Assembly (NCBI GenBank): GCA_002342665.1
Contig: DDQK01000040.1
Location: 1-45,771 of the forward strand
Length of the DNA: 45,771 nucleotides
DNA from: Prevotella sp. UBA2444
GTDB taxonomy: Bacteria; Bacteroidota; Bacteroidia; Bacteroidales; Bacteroidaceae
Direction of reading: 5' to 3'
Shown here: one piece after another, positions 1-7,819 of the stretch
Layout of the letters: every line of letters starts with the position of its first letter
Numbering within the stretch: the first letter of the stretch is position 1
Translations under genes and position numbers: made by a program
The notes under the pieces: generated by a model
Told to the model about the DNA's origin: nothing
The model's input: only the letters and a program-made list of their open reading frames with translations
Databases searched by the model: none

Positions 1-189
1 AAGGTAAAAGAGATGCAGCCTATCTATTCCCGAGCGAAGCTCGCCTACCCGTAGCCTTTCGGCGGGTTAATCCCGCCAAAGATTCGATATTTTTCCGAAT
101 AATCGCAGATATTGCGAATCTTTTTTATCCCTGCATTCTTGCGTCCCTTCGGTAGCAAGCGCCACCCTTCGGGATGTCGAGCGATAGCC

Positions 190-286
190 GCCCCTTATTA
201 AGGGGCTCTAAATTTAATCTGGGGCCAGGTCCGAAGTTAAAGTTTTCGCCATCAAACTTTAACTTCGGACCTGACCCCAGATTAAA
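190..286. repeat. REP-like long hairpin
   Basis: Two 33-nt arms (213-245 and 254-286) are reverse complements with a single mismatch, separated by an 8-nt loop (246-253). A short GC-rich hairpin (190-206, stem GCCCCTTA) lies directly before it. The core GGGGTCAGGTCC resembles hairpins mobilised by REP-associated tyrosine transposases in other bacteria; that link is inference, and no transposase gene is present in the window. Confidence 0.7.
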
Positions 287-334
287 GTCAGCGGATGTCG
301 AAGGAGATCCGGCGGCGGTTCTGCTCGGGGCGAG

Positions 335-360
335 CAATCATGAATCTGTCCCCGTGATTG
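335..360. repeat. Second REP-like hairpin
   Basis: An 8-bp stem (CAATCATG 335-342 with CGTGATTG 353-360) encloses a 10-nt loop. Read on the minus strand the centre is GGGGACAGATTC, another sequence of the type seen in REP/RAYT palindromes. It lies 48 bp from the larger hairpin, so the two may be one compound element. Confidence 0.5.
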
Positions 361-456
361 TGTGATTAACGACCGGCTGCTGCGACATGCACCTGACGAT
401 AAGCGGGGTACAAAGGGAAAGCCCTTTTGTGCTCCCTTATATCTGAAAAAGGCTTT

Positions 457-950
457 TAACCCCGCTATCCCCGCTACAATTCTCGCAATATGCTGTAAGC
501 CAGGGTGTTATTGGTAGCGGGGTTGTCTCTAACCCCGCTACCACCCCGCTACATCCCGCTACCACCCTGCTATCTGTAGGTTTGGCAGAAGGGGAGCTTC
601 TATTGATGGAATGCTACGCTGATTTCGTTGCCAGGAAGGCTTTTGATGTTGTTGCGGAGCCTTCGGAATGGTACAAACTAACCTTTGGCGTGGTGCTTTA
701 GTTGCTTTAGGCGGGGACTTTAGTGCCATTAAGCTACCTTTCGCGTATGCGCAAAACACCTTACGCGCCTACGCAAAACACTTTACGCGCCTACGCAAAA
801 TGAAAGAGCCCTGAAAACCTGTGGTTTACGAAAGAGATATGGTTGTAGCGGGTTGTAGCGGGGTTGTAGCGGGGTTAGAGACAACCCAGCTACCAATAAC
901 ATACTGGCTTACAGCGTCTTGCGGGAATTATAGCGAGGATAGCGGGGTTA
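457..950. mobile_element. Element with 110-bp terminal inverted repeats
   Basis: Positions 457-566 and 841-950 are inverted copies of each other: about 99 of 110 bases match with no gaps. The arms are built from GTAGCGGGG-type units and enclose about 274 bp. No convincing coding sequence lies inside; the minus-strand ORF at 559-759 has low-complexity composition and no family resemblance. Structure and size suggest a MITE-like or non-autonomous element, or the shell of a decayed one. Target-site duplications were not identified. Confidence 0.6.
738..803. repeat. Three tandem 22-bp repeats
   Basis: Three adjacent 22-nt copies occupy 738-759, 760-781 and 782-803, with core TACGCGCCTACGCAAAA in the last two and a diverged first copy. 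They lie just inside the right arm of the 110-bp inverted repeat. There are no spacers, so this is not a CRISPR array. Confidence 0.75.
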
Positions 951-1057
951 AACGATATGTCGGCGTGAAGGCATGATGACGGCATGGTTCCGGCACGGTT
1001 TTTACAAACATAGCCGCCCATACCGCATTGATTATCAGTGAATTGATTAAAAAGCGG

Positions 1058-1078
1058 CATAGTCGGCTATGTTTTTTT
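1058..1078. terminator. Hairpin with T-run downstream of the porin gene
   Basis: A CATAG/CTATG stem with a TCGG loop (1058-1071) is followed by seven T on the plus strand. On the minus strand it is followed within 3 nt by a five-T run, so it can end the porin transcript running leftward. The stem is short, so strength is uncertain. Confidence 0.5.
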
Positions 1079-1090
1079 GCTCTACAGCAC

Positions 1091-2653
1091 TTACAGCGTC
1101 ACTTCGCAGCCGATACCCAGCACGCGGTTGGTGCGGGTAAAGGAGTCAGCCACGCGGGGCTGCTCAGAGGTGACACGGTCGTAATTCTCATAATTGGTCT
1201 GGAAGTAGGCGGCCTTCAGTGTCAGCACGCGGCTGGCCTTGTAGTTGAAGCCGAAACCGTAGCTGAAGCTGTTGGTGACGAACGACATATCGTTCATGTA
1301 CTGGTCTGTCAGACCGTAGCGTGTCAGCTGTCCGCCGGCAGATACGGTGAATCGGTCGGTGATGTCCCATTCGGCACCTGCCAGATACTCGTTGGTGTCG
1401 TGGTCGAGCAGGTCCTGAGTGTTGTTGTACCAGTTGGCCTTCTTGTCGAAGAAGTGGTGGTAGCCCAGGTTGATGCGCACCTGGTCGATGGGGCTCCACA
1501 TGGCACCTGCGGTGAGCAGGGCGGGGGCATCCTCGTTGACTTCCTCACCGTCGCGGAACTTGTTGACGGCGGCAATCTCGCTGGCCTCGTTGACGGTCGA
1601 CTCGTTCTTCATCCTGATCTGCGTCTTGAACTCATACTTGGCGGCAAAGTTGAAGCGGCCCACCTTGTAGTCGACGCCGATGACGGGGGCGACGCCTACG
1701 CTGGTCTGGTTGCAGAGCAGGTTGACACCCTGTGAGTACTTCTGCAGGGCGTTGATCGACTTGCTGGTGCCTGCCAGTGTGGCGGCAGTGCCTTCAAGCT
1801 GGGCCTTGGTGGCTGCGAGCTCGGCAGGAACGGGTGCGCCAGCAGCCTCGTACTGGGCAATGCCGGCATTGACCTGCTGGAGTCCGGCATTGACGGTGCT
1901 GATACCGCCGTCAACGAGTGCCGTGGCCGACTGCATGAAGCTGCCGAAGTCCTGGTAGCCTCCAGCGGTATTCACCATGATGTTGCTGATCTTGGCCTTG
2001 TAGGTGGCTGTGCCGTAGAGCAGTCGCAGACCGCCGTAGACGGAGAGGTTGGGCAGGATCTTGTAGGCGGCGCCGAGCTGGAAGCCGAAGTAGTACTGAC
2101 GGCCTTGCATGTAGCCGTTCATGTCGTAGCCCTTCACGCCGGGAGCCGGTTGCCCGAGGGCTGTGGCTATCTTGTCGAGGCCTTGCAGCTGGTAGGCGAT
2201 GCCTCCGACGACACTCTCGAAAGAGCCCAGTCCGTCGGCAAACTCACACTTGCCGCCGCCACCAGGCACGGAGAAATTGAACTGGATGCTCCAGTCACCT
2301 TTATTATATGCTGCCTGCAGTGAGGGGATGAAGGGTGCATCGGCCACGCCCTCGAAAGTCTTGGTGGTATTGCCGTTGTTCTTGCGGCCCAAGGCGAAGA
2401 CGGGATTCTCAGAGGTGATGGTACGCGTCTGGTGGGCGTACTGCCAGTTGAAGCCCAGGTGGAAACCTTCGGGGAGGAAGGCTACGCCTGCGGGGTTGCT
2501 ATAGACACCGTCGAGGCCGATGGCGGCGTCGCGTGCCGGATTGCGGAGGAAGTCGATGCTCTGGTTGGTGTTGGTGAGGATGCCACCGGCGGTGGCGTTA
2601 GTTGTAGCTGCGGCCAGCATCACGCTGGCGAGCACTGTTTTCATCTGTTTCAT
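1091..2653 (-). CDS. OmpP1/FadL-family outer-membrane porin
   Basis: The 520-residue product is probably an outer-membrane beta-barrel transporter of the OmpP1/FadL/TodX family, which moves hydrophobic compounds across the outer membrane. An N-terminal signal peptide (about residues 1-22, ending ATAG) is followed by the family's characteristic N-terminal motifs: NPARDAAIG at 38-46 and YSNPAGVAF at 51-59. The remainder alternates aromatic and polar strands and ends in a hydrophobic residue. An Ala/Gly/Gln-rich, probably helical stretch near residues 250-305 interrupts the strand pattern and looks like a long loop. An internal ATG at residue 4 is an alternative start. The substrate is unknown. 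It is monocistronic, with its own promoter and a hairpin after the stop. Confidence 0.85.
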   Translation of the reverse strand: MKQMKTVLASVMLAAATTNATAGGILTNTNQSIDFLRNPARDAAIGLDGVYSNPAGVAFLPEGFHLGFNWQYAHQTRTITSENPVFALGRKNNGNTTKTFEGVADAPFIPSLQAAYNKGDWSIQFNFSVPGGGGKCEFADGLGSFESVVGGIAYQLQGLDKIATALGQPAPGVKGYDMNGYMQGRQYYFGFQLGAAYKILPNLSVYGGLRLLYGTATYKAKISNIMVNTAGGYQDFGSFMQSATALVDGGISTVNAGLQQVNAGIAQYEAAGAPVPAELAATKAQLEGTAATLAGTSKSINALQKYSQGVNLLCNQTSVGVAPVIGVDYKVGRFNFAAKYEFKTQIRMKNESTVNEASEIAAVNKFRDGEEVNEDAPALLTAGAMWSPIDQVRINLGYHHFFDKKANWYNNTQDLLDHDTNEYLAGAEWDITDRFTVSAGGQLTRYGLTDQYMNDMSFVTNSFSYGFGFNYKASRVLTLKAAYFQTNYENYDRVTSEQPRVADSFTRTNRVLGIGCEVTL

Positions 2654-2699
2654 TGCGTTATTTTTATATCCTTAAACATCTTTTTACTGAAATCGGCTG

Positions 2700-2707
2700 C
2701 AAAGGTA
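2700..2707 (-). promoter_or_regulatory. Putative -7 box of the porin gene
   Basis: TACCTTTG on the minus strand fits the Bacteroidota TAnnTTTG consensus and sits 47 nt before the ATG. A second match, TAACTTTG, lies at 2742-2749. Neither has a clear TTTG at the -33 position. Confidence 0.5.
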
Positions 2708-2774
2708 AATCTATTCAACGAATTCTTTCTGTTTGCGGACACAAAGTTAACGAAGTTTAACGGAATATGCACAG

Positions 2775-2808
2775 AAACATGCACAAATGTGCAGTTTTGT
2801 GCATGTTT
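2775..2808. repeat. 13-bp perfect inverted repeat of TGCACA motifs
   Basis: AAACATGCACAAA (2775-2787) and its exact complement (2796-2808) flank the 8-nt loop TGTGCAGT. Further TGCACA/TGTGCA copies lie at about 2768, 2788, 2809 and 2828. The cluster lies upstream of the porin gene and immediately after the 3' end of the HD phosphodiesterase gene, so it could be an operator or a transcript-end structure. Confidence 0.6.
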
Positions 2809-2847
2809 TGCACAAAAACGGGCCGATTGTGCAGGTTGTGAGGTGCC

Positions 2848-4899
2848 TTATTTCTTCAGGTCAGGATAGCTGATGCGGGTGTGGTAGATGGTTTTCAGCT
2901 TCTCTATCAGCACGGTCTTGGCATAGGCTATGTCGCGGAAGGTGATGGGGCACTCCTTGAAATAGCCCTCTGCCACTTGTGTGTCTACGAGCCGGTTGAC
3001 CAGTTCGCGGATGCTCTTCTCCGTATAGTCGGGCAGTGAACGCGAGGCAGCCTCTACGGTGTCGGCCATCATGAGGATGGCTTGTTCCTTGGTGAAGGGG
3101 TTGGGACCAGGATAGGTGAAGAGCAGCTCGTCGATCTGCTCGTCGGGGAAGGCGTTCTTTTGCTGCACGTAGAAGTATTTGGCCTTGCCCAGGCCGTGGT
3201 GGGTGGCGATGAACTCCTTGATGACGTCGGGGAGGCCGTATTTGTCGGCCAGCTTGAGTCCTTCGGTGACGTGGGCGATGATGGTCTGGGCACTGTCGAT
3301 GAACGACATGCTGGAATGAGGATTGACACCCGACTGATTCTCGGTGAAATAGATGGGGTTGAGTATTTTTCCGATGTCGTGGTAGAGAGCACCTGTGCGT
3401 ACCAGTTGGCTTTTGGCACCTATCTTGTTGGCAATCTCGGCAGCGAGGTTGCCTACCTGTATGGAATGCTGGAAGGTGCCTGGAGCTACCTCGCTCATAC
3501 GCCGGAGCAGCTCCTTGTTCATGTCGGAGAGCTCGATGAGCGTGATGTTCGACGTGAAGCCGAAGGTCTTCTCGATCAGGTAAAGCAGGGGGTACGAGCA
3601 GAAGAGCAGCAGTCCGTTGAACAGGAGGTAGTTGAGGTCGCTATAGTCGATGTGGGTGATGCTGTCATGGCGCACCCAGTCGAGTGCGACATTGGTCATG
3701 GCGGATGCAGCTGCCACGAGCACTGCCGTCCAGAAAAGCTGGGATCTGCTGGAGAGTTCGCGCAACGAGAAAATGGCCACGAATCCCGCCACCACTTCGA
3801 CGGCGACGAATTCCAGGGGGTGCTGGAGCACGGTGGCGCACATCAGTATCATGGTGAGATGGGCCATGAAGGCGGTACGGGAGTCCATGAACACGCGGAT
3901 GAAGATGGGCACCATGGCGAAGGGTATGATGTAAACGTGGAGCACGTTGTGGGCAACCATCAGCGAAGAGAGCACCGTAAAGATGGTGATCAGGGCGTAA
4001 ATCATGATGGTGGAGCGCAGCCGCTCGAAGTAGTCCTTGCGGAAGAGGGAGAGGTATACGGTAAAGCAGGTGACGAGGATGGCGATGTAGAGTATCTGGC
4101 CCATGATGGTGACAGATATCTGCTGATCGTTCTTCTCACGGCGTTCCATCTCCTTCTCATAGGAAAGCAGCACGTTGTAGGTCTTGGAGTCGACGATGTC
4201 GCCACGGTCGATGATCTTCTGACCGCGTTGTGCGATGCCGCTGGCCAGTGGAATACTGTTGATCAGGTCGCTCAGACTGGCCTCACTGCGCTCCTTGTCG
4301 TAGATGAGGTTGGGCTCTATGTAGTCGTTGAGGTTGCATTTCTGCAGCACCTCCTGGTAGGCATCGAGGTCTGGGTCCTTGAACAGTTGCTCGTAGGCTG
4401 TCACCGTACTGACAATGTCGCCCACCTGTGTGCTGGTAGCCGTCTTCCCGCTCACCACCCTTATCGTCCGGGTGGTGTCACCACTGACCATCGAGTAGTC
4501 GGAGGTGCTCATGATTCCTTTCTTGTACAGGTCGCTCAGACGGTTGGCGATGAGGCTGATGTAGTCGGGGGGCAGTCCCGGAATGCCCTGGTTGTAGTCC
4601 TTGACAAACTGGCGTATCTCCTTGTCATCAGTATCCTTGTGGTAGTTGAAGTAAGGCTCATAGCCCTTGAGCAGACTGTCGCGCTCAGCCTTGACGGCCT
4701 CCTCGCTCTTGTAGATGGGGAAGTCGAAGGGCGCCTTCAGGTCGGCATATACCCAGGGCTTGCCTTTCTCAATCTTGAAATGGTTGCGGGTGTCACGGGG
4801 CATAGACCACACGATGATGGTCACGGTGCTGATCATCAGTGCTGCGCGGATGAGAAAATCACGCCAGGTAATATCTGTTTTCAGGTTGATATTCATCAT
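2848..4899 (-). CDS. PgpH-like 7TM-HD cyclic dinucleotide phosphodiesterase
   Basis: A 683-residue membrane protein with the architecture of the 7TMR-HDED/HDIG family, whose Firmicutes member PgpH hydrolyses c-di-AMP. One N-terminal transmembrane segment (about 14-32) precedes a roughly 230-residue extracytoplasmic region, then a block of transmembrane helices (about 275-465), then a cytoplasmic HD domain. Visible metal-binding motifs are H507-D508 in YHDIGK, the H567-H568 pair in ATHHG, and D613 in MMADTVEAA. Substrate is inferred from the family; c-di-AMP turnover is the leading guess. It is transcribed divergently from gltX and shares the AT-rich 7-bp repeat region with it. Confidence 0.88.
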   Translation of the reverse strand: MMNINLKTDITWRDFLIRAALMISTVTIIVWSMPRDTRNHFKIEKGKPWVYADLKAPFDFPIYKSEEAVKAERDSLLKGYEPYFNYHKDTDDKEIRQFVKDYNQGIPGLPPDYISLIANRLSDLYKKGIMSTSDYSMVSGDTTRTIRVVSGKTATSTQVGDIVSTVTAYEQLFKDPDLDAYQEVLQKCNLNDYIEPNLIYDKERSEASLSDLINSIPLASGIAQRGQKIIDRGDIVDSKTYNVLLSYEKEMERREKNDQQISVTIMGQILYIAILVTCFTVYLSLFRKDYFERLRSTIMIYALITIFTVLSSLMVAHNVLHVYIIPFAMVPIFIRVFMDSRTAFMAHLTMILMCATVLQHPLEFVAVEVVAGFVAIFSLRELSSRSQLFWTAVLVAAASAMTNVALDWVRHDSITHIDYSDLNYLLFNGLLLFCSYPLLYLIEKTFGFTSNITLIELSDMNKELLRRMSEVAPGTFQHSIQVGNLAAEIANKIGAKSQLVRTGALYHDIGKILNPIYFTENQSGVNPHSSMSFIDSAQTIIAHVTEGLKLADKYGLPDVIKEFIATHHGLGKAKYFYVQQKNAFPDEQIDELLFTYPGPNPFTKEQAILMMADTVEAASRSLPDYTEKSIRELVNRLVDTQVAEGYFKECPITFRDIAYAKTVLIEKLKTIYHTRISYPDLKK

Positions 4900-4917
4900 T
4901 TATTGACTATTTGGGTG

Positions 4918-4925
4918 CAAAGATA
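4918..4925 (-). promoter_or_regulatory. -7 box of the PgpH-like gene
   Basis: TATCTTTG on the minus strand, 19 nt before the start codon, matches TAnnTTTG. The position where a -33 TTTG would fall is occupied by the 7-bp tandem repeats. Confidence 0.6.
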
Positions 4926-4930
4926 CAAAA

Positions 4931-4958
4931 TAATTCATAATTCATAATTCATAATTCA
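4931..4958. repeat. Four tandem TAATTCA heptamers between divergent promoters
   Basis: Four perfect copies of TAATTCA fill 4931-4958, followed by a partial fifth. They lie between the divergent -7 boxes of the PgpH-like gene and gltX, where both -33 regions would be expected. Confidence 0.85.
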
Positions 4959-4969
4959 TAATTATTTCG

Positions 4970-4977
4970 TAATTTTG
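4970..4977 (+). promoter_or_regulatory. -7 box of gltX-waaA
   Basis: TAATTTTG matches the Bacteroidota -7 consensus 22 nt before the gltX ATG, predicting a very short leader. Confidence 0.6.
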
Positions 4978-4999
4978 CAGCCAAATAGTAAAAAATAGT

Positions 5000-6517
5000 A
5001 TGTCAGAAAGAAGAGTAAGGGTGCGTTTTGCACCGAGTCCCACGGGGGCTCTCCACATCGGCGGTGTGCGTACCGCCCTATACAATTATCTGTTTGCACG
5101 GCAGCATGGGGGCGACCTCGTGTTTCGTATTGAGGATACAGACTCCAACCGTTTCGTGCCCGGAGCCGAGGAGTATATCATAGAGTCGTTTAAGTGGCTG
5201 GGTATCAAGTTCGACGAAGGCGTCAGCTTCGGTGGTGACAAGGGGCCCTATCGCCAGAGTGAGCGCCGCGACATCTATAAGAAATATGTGAAGCAGCTGC
5301 TCGATGCCGACAAGGCCTATATCGCTTTCGATACGCCTGAGGAACTGGAGCAGAAGCGTCAGGAGATACAGAATTTCCAGTATGACTGTCATACGCGTGG
5401 CCAGATGCGCAATTCACTGACGCTCCCGAAGGAAGAGGTGGAGCGGCTCATCAGTGAGGGCTGCCAGTATGTGGTGCGCTTCAAGATTGAGGCTGGACAG
5501 GAAGTGCTGGTCAATGACCTGATTCGTGGCGAGGTACGGGTGAAGAGCGATATCCTTGATGACAAGGTGCTCTTCAAGAGTGCCGACGAGCTGCCCACCT
5601 ATCATCTGGCAAATATCGTAGACGACCATCTGATGGAGATTTCCCACGTGATTCGTGGTGAGGAGTGGCTGCCGAGTGCACCGCTCCATGTACTGCTCTA
5701 TCAGGCTTTCGGCTGGGAGGACACCATGCCTCAGTTTGCACATCTGCCGTTGCTGCTGAAACCCGACGGGAAGGGTAAGCTCTCCAAGCGTGACGGCGAT
5801 CGCCTGGGCTTTCCTGTGTTCCCCTTGGAGTGGCATGACCCCAAGACGGGCGAGGTGAGCCGCGGCTATCGTGAGGACGGCTATTTCCCTGAGGCAGTCA
5901 TCAATTTCCTGGCTCTCCTTGGATGGAATCCCGGTGGCGAACAGGAAATATTTTCCCTCGACGAGCTGGTGCCGCTGTTCGACATTACGAAATGCTCGAA
6001 GGCTGGTGCTAAGTTCGCCTATGACAAGGGAATATGGTTTAACCACGAATATATCCTGAAGAAGTCGGCCGAGGAGATTGCCCGGATATGGCTCCCCGAG
6101 GTGCGGCAGCATTGTCAGGATGCAACCCTTGAGCGTGTCACCAAGGTGTGCGAGATGATGAAGGACCGTGTGAACTTCGTCAAGGAGTTGTGGCCCCTCT
6201 GCTCCTTCTTCTTCGAGGCTCCCCAGTCATACGATGAGAAAACGGTCAAGAAGCGCTGGAAGGACGATTCGGCTGCCGTGATGACCGAGCTTGTCGCTGT
6301 GCTGGAAGGCATCGATGATTTCTCGCTGGAGAATCAGGAGCAGATAGTGCATGCCTGGGTAGAGCAGAAGGAATATAAGCTGGGCAACGTGATGAATGCC
6401 TGGCGACTGACACTCGTCGGCGAAGGCAAGGGTCCAGGTATGTTCGACATCTCCGCCTTTCTGGGCAAGGAAGAGACGATTGCACGAATGAAGCGGGCTA
6501 TAGAAGTGCTGGGATAA
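5000..6517 (+). CDS. gltX: Glutamate--tRNA ligase
   Basis: Charges tRNA-Glu with glutamate in the cytoplasm (class I aminoacyl-tRNA synthetase). The HIGH-type signature is HIGG at residues 19-22 within [11 protein letters not shown], and the second ATP-binding motif is KLSKR at about 260-264. The 505-residue length is usual for Bacteroidota GltX. The ATG is close behind the promoter. The stop codon overlaps the waaA start (TAATG), so the two genes are probably translationally coupled. Confidence 0.97.
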   Translation: MSERRVRVRFAPSPTGALHIGGVRTALYNYLFARQHGGDLVFRIEDTDSNRFVPGAEEYIIESFKWLGIKFDEGVSFGGDKGPYRQSERRDIYKKYVKQLLDADKAYIAFDTPEELEQKRQEIQNFQYDCHTRGQMRNSLTLPKEEVERLISEGCQYVVRFKIEAGQEVLVNDLIRGEVRVKSDILDDKVLFKSADELPTYHLANIVDDHLMEISHVIRGEEWLPSAPLHVLLYQAFGWEDTMPQFAHLPLLLKPDGKGKLSKRDGDRLGFPVFPLEWHDPKTGEVSRGYREDGYFPEAVINFLALLGWNPGGEQEIFSLDELVPLFDITKCSKAGAKFAYDKGIWFNHEYILKKSAEEIARIWLPEVRQHCQDATLERVTKVCEMMKDRVNFVKELWPLCSFFFEAPQSYDEKTVKKRWKDDSAAVMTELVAVLEGIDDFSLENQEQIVHAWVEQKEYKLGNVMNAWRLTLVGEGKGPGMFDISAFLGKEETIARMKRAIEVLG

Positions 6518-7815
6518 TGTATAATCTCGTCATATACCTCTATCTGTTGGGAGTGGCTGTCTATAGCTGCTTCAACGAGAAGGTGCGTAAGATGTGGCGT
6601 GGAGAGCGTGACGCATTTCGTCTGCTCCGTGAAAAGGTTGATCCCAAGGCCAGGTATGTGTGGTTTCACGCAGCATCTCTCGGCGAGTTTGAACAGGGGC
6701 GCCCTTTGATGGAGCGCCTGCGCAAAGAGCATCCTGAATACAAAATACTCCTGACGTTCTTTTCTCCTTCTGGCTATGAGGTGAGGAAGAACTATGAGGG
6801 GGCAGACATTATCTGTTATCTGCCACTCGATACAATCACCAATGCTCGGCGATTCCTCAGGACCATCCGGCCTGAGATGGCCTTTTTCATCAAGTACGAG
6901 TTCTGGTACAACTATCTGCATATCCTGAAGCATCGCGGGGTGCCCGTTTACAGCGTGTCGAGCATCTTCCGTGCTGACCAGGTGTTCTTCAAATGGTATG
7001 GACGCCAGTATGGTCGCGTGCTTCACTGCTTCACCCATTTCTTCGTGCAGAACGAGTTCAGCAAGGAACTGTTGGCCAAGATCGGTATCACGAACGTCAG
7101 CGTGACGGGTGATACCCGTTTCGACCGTGTCCTCCAGATCAAGGAGGCCGCCAAGCAGTTGCCGATAGTGGAGCAGTTTGTACAAAACGGCGACGGTACT
7201 TCCCCGAAGGTGTTTGTGGCAGGGTCTTCGTGGCCTCCTGATGAGGAGATATTCATCCGTTACTTCAATCAGCATCGTGACTGGAAGCTCATCGTCGCTC
7301 CTCACGTGATTGGTGAGGATCATCTGCAGCAGATAGAGCGAATGCTCGAGGGCCGCAAGGTCGTCCGCTACACTCAGGCCCAGGCCCAGGCGGAGCCAGG
7401 CCCAATCTCTCAATCTCTCAATCTCTCAATCTCTCAATCTCTCAAATCTTCCGAGGTGCTGATCATCGACTGTTTCGGCCTGTTGTCGAGCATCTACCAC
7501 TATGGTGATGTGGCCTATGTGGGGGGAGGTTTCGGCGTTGGAATCCATAACCTGTTGGAGGCTGCCGTCTGGGATGTGCCTGTGTTCTTCGGCCCCAACA
7601 ATGAGAAGTTCCAGGAGGCCCAGGGGCTGAAGCAGAACGGTGGTTTTGAGATTGGCAGCTACGAGGACTTCGAGCGTCAGATGGACCGTTTCTCTGCCGA
7701 TGCCAGTAATCTCGCTGAGCAAGGACGCCAGGCCGGGCTCTTTGTCAAGAGCCGTGCCGGTGCTACTCAGAAGATATTCTCCGAAGTGTTCTCGGCAACG
7801 GGCAATTCCCGGTAG
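6517..7815 (+). CDS. waaA: 3-deoxy-D-manno-octulosonic acid transferase
   Basis: GT30-family Kdo transferase that adds Kdo to lipid A precursor at the inner membrane during LPS core assembly. A hydrophobic N-terminal anchor (about 1-18) precedes HAASLGEFEQ at residues 51-60, which carries the catalytic glutamate (E57). The C-terminal half has the GT-B nucleotide-sugar region, including GGGFGVGIHN. About residues 285-310 are a low-complexity insert encoded by GGCCCA-type and CAATCTCT tandem repeats (7376-7442), between conserved blocks that otherwise read normally. The start overlaps the gltX stop by one base. Confidence 0.93.
   Translation: MYNLVIYLYLLGVAVYSCFNEKVRKMWRGERDAFRLLREKVDPKARYVWFHAASLGEFEQGRPLMERLRKEHPEYKILLTFFSPSGYEVRKNYEGADIICYLPLDTITNARRFLRTIRPEMAFFIKYEFWYNYLHILKHRGVPVYSVSSIFRADQVFFKWYGRQYGRVLHCFTHFFVQNEFSKELLAKIGITNVSVTGDTRFDRVLQIKEAAKQLPIVEQFVQNGDGTSPKVFVAGSSWPPDEEIFIRYFNQHRDWKLIVAPHVIGEDHLQQIERMLEGRKVVRYTQAQAQAEPGPISQSLNLSISQSLKSSEVLIIDCFGLLSSIYHYGDVAYVGGGFGVGIHNLLEAAVWDVPVFFGPNNEKFQEAQGLKQNGGFEIGSYEDFERQMDRFSADASNLAEQGRQAGLFVKSRAGATQKIFSEVFSATGNSR
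7403..7442 (+). repeat. Five tandem CAATCTCT octamers inside waaA
   Basis: Five perfect 8-bp units encode the Ser/Gln/Leu/Ile-rich stretch near residues 296-309 of WaaA. A change of one or two units would shift the frame, while three units keep it. A short GGCCCA repeat precedes it. Confidence 0.9.
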
Positions 7816-7819
7816 AACC

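Noticed and set aside
1028..1735. 235-codon plus-strand ORF antisense to the porin gene
   Set aside because: Mirror composition; the porin frame has a signal peptide and family motifs.
3082..4947. 621-codon plus-strand ORF antisense to the PgpH-like gene
   Set aside because: Composition is a mirror of the opposite-strand gene, no domain is recognisable, and the minus-strand frame has all HD motifs.
6517..7815. Frameshift in waaA at the octamer repeat
   Set aside because: The conserved GT30 blocks on both sides are in the same frame, so the gene is intact as sequenced.
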